From positions 35,204-74,652 of the forward strand of contig NZ_NVPR01000057.1 of assembly GCF_002551815.1 (NCBI RefSeq): a stretch of DNA of 39,449 bases, in the 5' to 3' direction. Below are positions 32,702 to 39,449 of the stretch, piece by piece (position 1 is the first letter of the stretch; every line of letters starts with the position of its first letter). Under the pieces are notes generated by a model that saw only the letters and a program-made list of their open reading frames with translations, was not told where the DNA came from and did no database searches. This DNA comes from Bacillus sp. AFS098217. GTDB lineage: Bacteria; Bacillota; Bacilli; Bacillales; Bacillaceae_G. The translations under genes were made by a program, and so were the position numbers.

Positions 32702-33922
32702 TTATTGACGCTTGATAAACTTCGCTAAATCTTTAAATTTCACTTTATCAGAGTAGTTCATGACACCGTTGACGTAAATGCGGCTTGTAACGAAATTTAA
32801 AATAGCGATTGTTACCAGTAAAATTGCTAAAGTAATACTAATTTCTAATGCACCTGCTTCTCCTGCTATAACACGGGAGAATGTGACCATTGGTGTAAAG
32901 AATGGAATATATGAACTAATTACAACAATTGTACTATTCGGATCACTTAGTGATTTAATGCTAATGAAAAGTGCACCCATGATTAACACTATAATCGGTA
33001 TTGAAACGCCCTGTAAATCTTCTATTTTAGAAACAACAGCTCCAGCTGCCGCATACATCACTGCATATAACAAATACCCTGTAATAAAGTATATTAAAAA
33101 CAAACTTATAACTTTCGCATCTAATTTAGCAAGGTCAATCGGAAGACCAGCTAATGATGCATTATCTAAGCTGACCCACCCAAGTAAATAGGGGATAAAG
33201 AAACCACAAGCCGAAATCAATAATTGTAATAAGGCAGTTGAAACAACTGCTAAAATCTTCGCATACATCATCGTAAGTGGTTTTACTTTCGGAAGCATTA
33301 CTTCCATTACACGCGATGATTTTTCAGATGCAATATTCATGGCAATCATATTTCCAAAAGTCGCAATAAAAATATATAACGCAAGCGTAAAGATGTAAGC
33401 AATCCCAAAGGAAGACGCACGATCTTTTATCGCTTCTTCTTTCATCGGAATTTCCATTTGCAATTGTTTTGCTACTTCTGGAGACACATTATTTTTTTCA
33501 ATCATTACCGCTGTATATTGCTCCTTCAAATAACTTGCTATGAGCGTAGATGTTGACTGACTTGGAAAGCCACTATACATATACGTAACTTCTGGAATGC
33601 CATTCTTTTCTGTAATACGGAATAGACCGTCTAACTCTCCTTCTTCCACTTGCTTACGTAACGCATTAAATTCTTCTTTTTGCGCCACAGTTACTTTCGC
33701 TGATGGGAGTAATTTATTTAAATCACTTTCCTGTACTTTATATGTGGTACTTTCTGTTACCACCGCGATTTTATCTTTCCCTTTATCTTTATCATCAGTA
33801 AAGTGGGTAAACGCCATAATCCCAAACACTATTAAAAATAAAATCGCACTTGTAATTAATGATTTTTTGGATAAAAACGATTCCCTAAAATAAAATGAAA
33901 ATACATGAGGAAATTTACGCAT
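32702..33922 (-). CDS. ABC transporter permease, NatB/YhaP type
   Basis: A 406-residue ABC-2 permease. One N-terminal helix (about 20-38) is followed by an extracytoplasmic domain of about 140 residues (KGKDKIAVVTES... to EEAIKDRASSF). A block of five or six helices follows (about 175-385), with the conserved NMIAMNIASEKSSRVMEVML and the TPMVTFSRVIAGE loop. NatB and YhaP in B. subtilis share this layout and take part in Na+ efflux; at 406 residues it is closer to YhaP. It starts 2 nt after the ATPase gene, so the two form an operon. Substrate cannot be read from sequence. Confidence 0.87.
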   Translation of the reverse strand: MRKFPHVFSFYFRESFLSKKSLITSAILFLIVFGIMAFTHFTDDKDKGKDKIAVVTESTTYKVQESDLNKLLPSAKVTVAQKEEFNALRKQVEEGELDGLFRITEKNGIPEVTYMYSGFPSQSTSTLIASYLKEQYTAVMIEKNNVSPEVAKQLQMEIPMKEEAIKDRASSFGIAYIFTLALYIFIATFGNMIAMNIASEKSSRVMEVMLPKVKPLTMMYAKILAVVSTALLQLLISACGFFIPYLLGWVSLDNASLAGLPIDLAKLDAKVISLFLIYFITGYLLYAVMYAAAGAVVSKIEDLQGVSIPIIVLIMGALFISIKSLSDPNSTIVVISSYIPFFTPMVTFSRVIAGEAGALEISITLAILLVTIAILNFVTSRIYVNGVMNYSDKVKFKDLAKFIKRQ

Positions 33923-33924
33923 TG

Positions 33925-34809
33925 TTATTTCGCCCTTTCTACGAATATTTCGTTTAACGTTGGCTCTAGCATTTTAAATTGCCGTAAGCTGACACCTTTT
34001 TCTTGTAACTTTTGTAAAATCGTTAGGGCTTCTGCGTCATTCTGAACTTTCACATAAAGCAGTCCTTGTTGTTTTTCGTACGGAATATTTAGAGCTTGCA
34101 ATGCCTGTTCATTTTCTAACGCATCTTCAATTGTTAAATTACGAAAACCGTATTCTTGTTTAATATCACTTAGATGTCCTTCTACAACTGCTTCTCCTTT
34201 TTTCAAAATACATACATGTTGGCAAAATGCCTCCACTTGTTCCATTCGATGACTCGATAAAATAATTGTTTTCCCGCTTTGTACTTGTTCTTCAATAATA
34301 CTTGCTAACATACCAGCATTAACTGGATCTAGCCCGCTAAACGGCTCATCTAAAATAAGAAGCTCTGGATCATGAATAAGCGCCGCAATTAATTGGATTT
34401 TTTGCTGATTTCCCTTTGAAAGCTCTCCTGCCGTTTTAAATTTATATTCTGGGATTGCTAATTTCTCCAACCAACGATCAATTGCACGATCCACTTCCTT
34501 CTTCGTCATTCCTTCTAATCTGCCAAAATAGCGCAGTTGATCTACCACTCTACTTTTTGTATATAATCCTCTTTCTTCTGGAAGATATCCAATTGTTACA
34601 CCGCTCTCAGAAATTGCTTTTCCGTCCCATGTAATCGATCCTTCATTAGGAGTTAATAAACCGAGGAGCATTTTAATCGTTGTCGTTTTTCCTGCACCAT
34701 TTCGGCCAAGTAGTCCTAGCACTTCACCTTTTGGTAATGAAATTTGCAATTGATTGACTGCTTTTGATTCACCAAATATTTTCGTTAAGTTTTGAATTTG
34801 TAAACTCAA
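33925..34809 (-). CDS. ABC transporter ATPase, NatA/YhaQ type (TTG start)
   Basis: A 294-residue nucleotide-binding subunit. Walker A is GRNGAGKTTTIKMLLGLL (about 35-52), the ABC signature is LSKGNQQKIQL (about 133), Walker B is PELLILDEPFSGLDP (about 150) and the switch histidine is in LSSHRMEQVE. About 90 C-terminal residues form a regulatory extension ending MLEPTLNEIFVERAK. The frame stays open to an ATG 27 nt upstream, but GGGGAGG lies inside that stretch, 9 nt before the TTG at 34807-34809 (SLQIQNLTKIFG), so TTG is preferred. Partner of the permease 2 nt downstream. Confidence 0.92.
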   Translation of the reverse strand: MSLQIQNLTKIFGESKAVNQLQISLPKGEVLGLLGRNGAGKTTTIKMLLGLLTPNEGSITWDGKAISESGVTIGYLPEERGLYTKSRVVDQLRYFGRLEGMTKKEVDRAIDRWLEKLAIPEYKFKTAGELSKGNQQKIQLIAALIHDPELLILDEPFSGLDPVNAGMLASIIEEQVQSGKTIILSSHRMEQVEAFCQHVCILKKGEAVVEGHLSDIKQEYGFRNLTIEDALENEQALQALNIPYEKQQGLLYVKVQNDAEALTILQKLQEKGVSLRQFKMLEPTLNEIFVERAK

Positions 34810-35185
34810 AGTATAAATCCTCCCCTTCTCTATCATCCTTGCTCTTTTTTAAAAGTTATGATTATTTAAAGCAAAATATCGTAACACATACGATTTTATT
34901 TCATCCCATACTTACTCCCACTTATATACCACTCCCTCTATCATCCACCATTTTCTTCATTTAGTTAAAATTGTAAATAATAAATAGTTTATTGTCAATT
35001 ATAATTGTCATTTTGACAACCAAAATTGTCAAAGATAGCAGTAAATTTTTATTCATCATCCTAATATAGGGCATACTACTATATATACAAAAGACAATAT
35101 GCAAAAGTTCATAAAAAAAACTACAAATAACATTACATTTTAATATATAATATTAGATGATTTAGTAACATCAAGGAGGGTACAT
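34810..35185. other. divergent intergenic region before the phosphatase gene
   Basis: About 375 nt of AT-rich sequence between diverging transcription units. It holds the TTGTCA/TGACAA cluster at 34992-35033 and a TATAAT (about 35145-35152) without a good -35, which may be the phosphatase promoter. No gene seen. Confidence 0.4.
34992..35033. promoter_or_regulatory. cluster of TTGTCA inverted repeats
   Basis: TTGTCA occurs at 34992, 35005 and 35026 and its complement TGACAA at 35014. They form TTGTCA-TTT-TGACAA and the perfect 8-bp pair TTTGACAA-N6-TTGTCAAA (35012-35033). Located between the diverging ABC and phosphatase genes; looks like a multi-site operator. Confidence 0.5.
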
Positions 35186-36013
35186 ATGAAGATGAAAAGA
35201 GGCATTGCCACTTTATTATCTGTAGCAGTTCTTTCTACATCACTTGTAGCATGTTCAGGAACAGCTGAGAAAACAGTGGCAAAAGAAGAAAAAGTAAAGT
35301 TAACAGATCAGCAATTGATGGCCGATTTATGGTATCAAAAAGCTGGTGAAGCAAAAGCATTGTACTATCAAGGATATAACATTGGTCAATTAAAACTTGA
35401 TGCAGCTCTTGCTAAAGGAACAAACAAAAAACCTGCTATTGTACTTGATTTAGATGAAACTGTTTTAGATAACAGCCCTCATCAAGCAATGACTGTAAAA
35501 ACAGGAAAAGGCTATCCTTATAAATGGGACGACTGGATTAATAAAGCAGAAGCAGAGGCTCTTCCTGGGGCAATTGATTTCTTAAAATATACAGATTCTA
35601 AAGGTGTAGACATTTATTACATTTCAAACCGTAAAACAAATCAATTAGATGCAACAATTAAAAACCTTGAACGCGTTGGTGCTCCACAAGCAACGAAAGA
35701 ACATATCTTGTTGCAAGATCCGAAAGAAAAAGGGAAAGAAAAACGTCGTGAACTTGTTTCACAGTCGCATGATATTGTCCTATTCTTCGGTGACAACTTA
35801 TCTGACTTCACTGGCTTTGATGGAAAATCAGTAAAAGACCGCAATCAAACAGTTGAAGAAACAAAAGCACAATTCGGTGAGAAATTCATTATTTTCCCTA
35901 ACCCAATGTACGGTGACTGGGAAGGCGCTTTATATGATTATGACTTCAAAAAATCTGATGCAGAAAAAGATAAAATTCGCCGAGACAATTTAAAATCATT
36001 TGATGTGAAATAA
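35186..36013 (+). CDS. class C acid phosphatase, 5'-nucleotidase lipoprotein e(P4) family
   Basis: A 275-residue surface lipoprotein. The signal peptide ends in the lipobox LVACS (Cys at about 23). The HAD motif I is VLDLDETVLDNSPHQ (about 88-102), motif II is YISNRK (about 147) and motif IV is VLFFGDNLSDFTGFDG (about 192-207), the DDDD pattern of class C acid phosphatases. The family releases phosphate from nucleotides outside the membrane and helps NAD or nucleoside uptake in Haemophilus. AGGAGGG lies 5 nt before the ATG; a second ATG two codons later is possible. Transcribed alone, with a terminator shared with motB. Confidence 0.93.
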   Translation: MKMKRGIATLLSVAVLSTSLVACSGTAEKTVAKEEKVKLTDQQLMADLWYQKAGEAKALYYQGYNIGQLKLDAALAKGTNKKPAIVLDLDETVLDNSPHQAMTVKTGKGYPYKWDDWINKAEAEALPGAIDFLKYTDSKGVDIYYISNRKTNQLDATIKNLERVGAPQATKEHILLQDPKEKGKEKRRELVSQSHDIVLFFGDNLSDFTGFDGKSVKDRNQTVEETKAQFGEKFIIFPNPMYGDWEGALYDYDFKKSDAEKDKIRRDNLKSFDVK

Positions 36014-36014
36014 T

Positions 36015-36038
36015 AAAGGATGGCTTTCGCCATCCTTT
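36015..36038. terminator. bidirectional terminator between phosphatase gene and motB
   Basis: Perfect arms AAAGGATGGC / GCCATCCTTT with a TTTC loop; T-rich on the plus-strand side (ATTTTATT) and usable on the minus strand after motB. Confidence 0.8.
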
Positions 36039-36041
36039 ATT

Positions 36042-36827
36042 TTATTCCATATTTTTTGTTAGAGGTAAAATAAATACTTCTACACGTCTATTCTTCGCTT
36101 TTCCTTCTGGTGTATCGTTCTTCGCAATCGGACGATATTCTCCGTATCCAATCGCACTAAATTTCCCTGGATCCAATTGGTCGTTTTGAAGCAATGCTTG
36201 CATAAAGTTTACAGCACGCTGCGTACTTAATTCCCAGTTTGACGCAAACTGAGCATTTGCAATTGGAACATTATCTGTATGACCAGATACTGTAATCTCA
36301 CGCGGAGCTGCTGAAACTAATAGATTCGACATTTCTTTGGCAATGTTTAACGATTCTACTTTTACATCAGCTTTCCCTGAATCAAACAATATATTCTCTA
36401 ATATCGTGATCATCAAACCACGCTCTGTTAATTCTGTTTTAAAAGAAGATGACAATTGTTTTTCAGAGATATATTGATCAATACTTTTTTGTACCGCTTT
36501 TAATTCATTCATTTCTTGCTGTTTCACTTCAGCTTCAGCTTGTTTTTTCAGTTTTTCAGATTCAAGACTATTTGCCGATAAATCTTTTTCATTCTTTGGT
36601 TTTTGATCACTTAAAAACTCTTTTTTTCCTGTACCACCGGACAATTCACTCTTGAAAGCGACTGCCATTTGTTTAAACTTGGCAGCATCAATACTACTCA
36701 TCGCAAATAAAACGATAAAAAGTGCAAATAGCAATGTCAGCATATCAGAATATGGAATTAACCATGTTTCATCAATATGCTCTTCATGTTTTTTCTTTTT
36801 GCCTCTTCTACTCTTTCTACTCCGCAT
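36042..36827 (-). CDS. motB: flagellar stator protein MotB
   Basis: A 261-residue membrane protein that anchors the stator to peptidoglycan. A basic cytosolic N-terminus (MRSRKSRRGKKKKHEE) leads into the single helix WLIPYSDMLTLLFALFIVLFAM with the proton-carrying aspartate in PYSDMLTLL (Asp 28). The OmpA-like peptidoglycan-binding domain spans about 130-255, with the plug region before it and TVSGHTDNVPIA...NWELSTQRAVNFM and GYGEYRPIA. Its start overlaps the end of motA by 11 nt, so the two are coupled. The Asp context and lack of Na+-type features suggest a proton-driven stator. Confidence 0.95.
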   Translation of the reverse strand: MRSRKSRRGKKKKHEEHIDETWLIPYSDMLTLLFALFIVLFAMSSIDAAKFKQMAVAFKSELSGGTGKKEFLSDQKPKNEKDLSANSLESEKLKKQAEAEVKQQEMNELKAVQKSIDQYISEKQLSSSFKTELTERGLMITILENILFDSGKADVKVESLNIAKEMSNLLVSAAPREITVSGHTDNVPIANAQFASNWELSTQRAVNFMQALLQNDQLDPGKFSAIGYGEYRPIAKNDTPEGKAKNRRVEVFILPLTKNME

Positions 36828-37611
36828 TTTTTTCCGCTCCCTGTTCTAGCTTTTTACGCTCAGTCGCAGAAAGTGCACCTAAAATACGATTTTTCATGAT
36901 AAACGGATATGTACCTTCTTGCAGCATTAATAAACAATCAATAATTAGACGTTTCTTTTCTAGTTCTTCTGCAGACTTTTGCTTTAGTTTATTCGCAAAT
37001 GGATGCCATAACACGTAACCTGAAAAAATACCAAAAATCGTTGCAATAAATGCGCCTGAAATAGCATGTCCTAACTTGTCAATATCAGTTAAATTCCCAA
37101 GTGCAGCAACAAGACCGATTACAGCACCTAAAACCCCTAACGTCGGTGCATACATCCCAGCTTGTGAAAAAATAGCTGCACCTTTTGCATGACGTTCTTC
37201 CATCGCTTCTAATTCAGCCTCTAAAATTTGCTCTAAATCTTCTGCAGATACACCATCAATAACAAATTTCATACCGCGCAGAAGAAACTCATCTTCGATT
37301 TTGTCTAATTGTTGTTCTAGAGACAAAATACCATATTTTCTACTTTCCGATGTCCAATGAACAAATAACTCCAACAATTGTTCATAACTTAAATTCTTTT
37401 TATTTGAACCAAAAAGAATTTTAAATAATTTTGGCACCTTTTTTAAGTGATTCATTGGAAACGCAATACATACTGCCGCGGTTGTTCCAACGAAAATGAT
37501 CATTGCTGCGGCAGGATTTAATAGTGCGGCTATGTCAGCACCCTTAAGAAACATCCCTACTATTACCGCAACTACACCTAAAATAATTCCAATAATTGTT
37601 GCAAAATCCAT
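36817..37611 (-). CDS. motA: flagellar stator protein MotA
   Basis: A 264-residue membrane protein with four helices (about 4-24, 32-50, 150-172 and 180-203) that forms the ion channel with MotB. The large cytosolic loop (about 65-150) carries the charged segment RKYGILSLEQQLDKIEDEFLLRGMKFVIDG expected to contact FliG, and the C-terminal channel proline is in GMYAPTLGVLGAVIGLV. A GTG two codons upstream is in frame, but AGGAG is 9 nt from the ATG at 37609-37611, which is preferred. I found no clear sigma-D promoter upstream. Confidence 0.95.
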   Translation of the reverse strand: MDFATIIGIILGVVAVIVGMFLKGADIAALLNPAAAMIIFVGTTAAVCIAFPMNHLKKVPKLFKILFGSNKKNLSYEQLLELFVHWTSESRKYGILSLEQQLDKIEDEFLLRGMKFVIDGVSAEDLEQILEAELEAMEERHAKGAAIFSQAGMYAPTLGVLGAVIGLVAALGNLTDIDKLGHAISGAFIATIFGIFSGYVLWHPFANKLKQKSAEELEKKRLIIDCLLMLQEGTYPFIMKNRILGALSATERKKLEQGAEKNAE

Positions 37612-37892
37612 TCCCACTCACTCCTAGTCTATACAAGAGGTCATTCATTCTTATTAATCGTTACATCTTCTTATATATATATTACATAAAAAATTACTTT
37701 CATGAAAGCTTAGAAATGTATTATTCCGAAAAAAAAATCCACATTGACACATTTTTCTACACCAACTGACATTTTCTTGCATTTTCTTTGCAATTCTATT
37801 ACATTACGACTCTTATGTTTCTTTTTCAAACTACTAGATTTATAATGAAACAATCAATAAATTATAAGAAAGGACTGAAATTACACAGCTTT

Positions 37893-38672
37893 ATGAAAAA
37901 GATAGTTATTATTTCTGCCGCTACGATTGTAATCGGTATCACATCCTTGGCTTATTTCGGTTCGAAGTCTCTACTACACAATGAAGCAAAAGCTGTCGAA
38001 ACACAAAAACATGTTGAACATCCAAAAGAAGAGATTCCTGCCTTTCCAAAGGCAGCACAGACAGCCAAAAAAATAGATGAAAACTTTTCTCTTGTTACAA
38101 ATCCAGATTCACCGCTTGTATTAGTAAATAAACATCGTAAATTGCCAGATGGCTATATACCAGAAAATTTAACTAAGCCAAACGTTCCATTTACATCTCC
38201 AAAAGATAAAGAAAAAACATTACTTCGTAAAGATGCTGCCACTGCTCTTGAAAAAATGTTCCAAGCTGCAAAAGAGCAAGGTCTAGAGCTTACAGCTGTA
38301 TCAGGTTATCGTTCATATAAACGACAACAATCCTTACATAATACATACATTAAACGTCAAGGACAAGCTGAGGCTGATTCAGTTAGTGCAGTTCCTGGAA
38401 CGAGCGAACATCAAACAGGGCTTGCAATGGATATTAGTTCTAAATCTGCAAAATATCAATTAGAACCTATCTTTGGAGAAACTGAAGAAGGAAAATGGGT
38501 AGCAGCACACGCACATGAATTTGGCTTCGTTATTCGTTATTTAGAGGACAAAACAGATACGACAGAATACGCATATGAGCCATGGCATCTTCGCTACGTT
38601 GGCAATCCATATGCTACATACTTACATAAACATCACCTAACATTAGAAGAAGCAATGGGTGAAAAAAAATAA
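37893..38672 (+). CDS. VanY/M15B D,D- or L,D-carboxypeptidase
   Basis: A 259-residue exported peptidase acting on cell-wall stem peptides. One N-terminal helix (KIVIISAATIVIGITSLAYF) anchors it. The M15 domain spans about 100-255. The zinc site is shown by SEHQTGLAMDI (HxxxxxxD) and EPWHLRYV (H near the end), with SGYRSYKRQQ and the catalytic region between. In-frame ATGs exist 48 and 105 nt upstream (37845 and 37788). None has a well-placed ribosome-binding site; the best Shine-Dalgarno (AAAGGA) is about 18 nt from the chosen ATG, so the true start is uncertain. Single gene, with terminator. Confidence 0.88.
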   Translation: MKKIVIISAATIVIGITSLAYFGSKSLLHNEAKAVETQKHVEHPKEEIPAFPKAAQTAKKIDENFSLVTNPDSPLVLVNKHRKLPDGYIPENLTKPNVPFTSPKDKEKTLLRKDAATALEKMFQAAKEQGLELTAVSGYRSYKRQQSLHNTYIKRQGQAEADSVSAVPGTSEHQTGLAMDISSKSAKYQLEPIFGETEEGKWVAAHAHEFGFVIRYLEDKTDTTEYAYEPWHLRYVGNPYATYLHKHHLTLEEAMGEKK

Positions 38673-38698
38673 GAGAGCCATTTCGCTCTCTTATTTTT
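38669..38698. terminator. bidirectional terminator between vanY-like and thioesterase genes
   Basis: Perfect arms ATAAGAGAGC / GCTCTCTTAT with a 6-nt loop, T-run on the plus side and A-run before it for the minus side. Confidence 0.88.
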
Positions 38699-38706
38699 GC
38701 ATTCTA

Positions 38707-39153
38707 TTATTGTAACAGCTTTTGTTTCCATTCTTCGAGCCAAGGTGCTCCTTTTCCCGTTTTCTTCGATGCTTGCACCATTGCTCCGCGTCCAACTAAG
38801 CAAACTTCACCAGCTTCATTCTTCGCCATATAGTGTAAATCTAAAGAAGAGTTTCCAATTGATCCAGCTTTAACATATACCTTTAAATGTTCATCAAAGA
38901 AGATTTGTTTCAAAAAGTTACATTGAAGATCAGCAACTACAATCATCGTTTCTGACGCTTCATGGGTCCATTCTTGCATAAAACCAAGCTCCTTAAAAAA
39001 TTCAATACGTGCTGCTTCAAAATATGTAAAAGCAACACCGTTATTCATATGCCCAAACATATCGGTCTCACCAAAACGAACCTTAACAGGAATATAAAAT
39101 GAAAAATCACTTTCCCATTTCTCAAAGTCTTCAATATATGAAATCCTCTTCAT
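38707..39153 (-). CDS. hotdog-fold acyl-CoA thioesterase (4HBT family)
   Basis: A 148-residue single-domain hotdog protein. The signature RFGETDMFGHMNNGVAFTYFEAARIEFFKELG (about 26-57) has the conserved D-x-F-G-H-M-N-N with the catalytic Asp and the central helix, as in YbgC/FcbC-like thioesterases. It should hydrolyse acyl-CoA in the cytosol; chain length is unknown. AAAGGAG precedes the ATG. A bcr1 copy begins only 27 nt upstream of the ATG, so the original promoter must lie beyond it or the repeat supplies one. Confidence 0.9.
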   Translation of the reverse strand: MKRISYIEDFEKWESDFSFYIPVKVRFGETDMFGHMNNGVAFTYFEAARIEFFKELGFMQEWTHEASETMIVVADLQCNFLKQIFFDEHLKVYVKAGSIGNSSLDLHYMAKNEAGEVCLVGRGAMVQASKKTGKGAPWLEEWKQKLLQ

Positions 39154-39179
39154 AACTAACTCTCCTTTGTTTCGATCTT

Positions 39180-39305
39180 ATAAAGTGAAACTTCCATCAG
39201 TGGAGGTTTTCTTCTTCCTCCACTGATGGAATGCACCACCTATCTTCCTCGCTTTTCTCTGAATCTTGAGGTAGGGGTATTACTGCCCGTGAATAGTAGG
39301 ATAAA
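39180..39305. repeat. bcr1 repeat, shortened copy (126 bp)
   Basis: Bounded by ATAAA at 39180-39184 and 39301-39305 and collinear with the copy at 31426-31583, but missing roughly 30 bp between the hairpin and the TTGAGGT block. It sits right in front of the thioesterase gene. Confidence 0.82.
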
Positions 39306-39379
39306 TCATTTCACTCTCAAATGTATATTTCAGAATAAAACAAAAATTACAAAAACAAATCACTTAAGAAGATTGATCT

Positions 39380-39449
39380 ATATATACATCAATTAAAAAA
39401 CCGACATAAAGCCCCTCTTTTTAGGTGGAAGAGAGCATCTGGCCATGCA
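39380..39449 (+). repeat. dispersed repeat, copy C (cut by window end)
   Basis: TATACATCAATTAAAAAACC, AGCCCCTCTTTTTAGGTGGA and AGAGAGCATCT.GCCATGCA match copy B (29211-29352, inverted) in order; the sequence stops at the window edge. Confidence 0.75.

Overview
The window is chromosome of a Bacillus cereus-group bacterium (Firmicutes). Three things point there: the gene order hemAXCDBL / ysxC-lonA-lonB-clpX-tig-ysoA and rph-rdgB-ysnB-gerM-racE-gerE is that of Bacillus; spore genes (gerM, gerE, lonB) are present; and there are four copies (one cut by the window edge) of a repeat of about 155 bp bounded by TTTAT/ATAAA, which matches bcr1, a repeat known from the B. cereus group. No identity search was possible; names rest on motif, length and gene-order recognition.

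Layout. 1-6216 (minus): tetrapyrrole operon hemA-hemX-hemC-hemD-hemB-hemL, making uroporphyrinogen III from glutamyl-tRNA, with a near-consensus PerR box upstream of hemA. 6555-15622 (minus): ribosome-assembly GTPase YsxC, proteases LonA and LonB, ClpX, trigger factor and the TPR protein YsoA, i.e. protein folding and turnover. 15773-21701: accessory stretch with a bcr1 copy, a small membrane protein, a 33-residue peptide gene missed by length cut-offs, a free-standing PD-(D/E)XK nuclease of the group-I-intron homing type, a GntR/UTRA regulator, a DUF6886-like protein, a SAM methyltransferase, a 167-bp tandem repeat, a probably frameshifted small gene, and a 14-helix MFS efflux pump.

21950-24431 is the most unusual part. 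A tRNA-Gly(UCC)/tRNA-Arg(UCU) operon has the tRNA-Arg anticodon split by a 287-nt group I intron whose core helices I can draw (P2, P3, P4, P5, P7, P8, P9). The 3' end of the same tRNA is the attachment site of a 2.05-kb insert flanked by a 26-bp direct repeat. The insert carries four small phage/plasmid-like genes and no recombinase. A strong promoter at its far end points outward; if the insert were circular, that promoter would face its own operon.

24526-28957 (minus): phosphodiesterase YsnB, the dITP/XTP pyrophosphatase, RNase PH, spore lipoprotein GerM, glutamate racemase and the sporulation regulator GerE. 29606-39449: a KimA-like potassium importer, a PspC protein, an Rrf2 regulator, a YhaQP/NatAB-like ABC exporter, a class C acid phosphatase lipoprotein, MotAB stator genes, a VanY-type carboxypeptidase and a hotdog thioesterase. 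bcr1 copies and a second dispersed repeat are scattered here; two bcr1 copies sit exactly on the stop codons of hemL and kimA.
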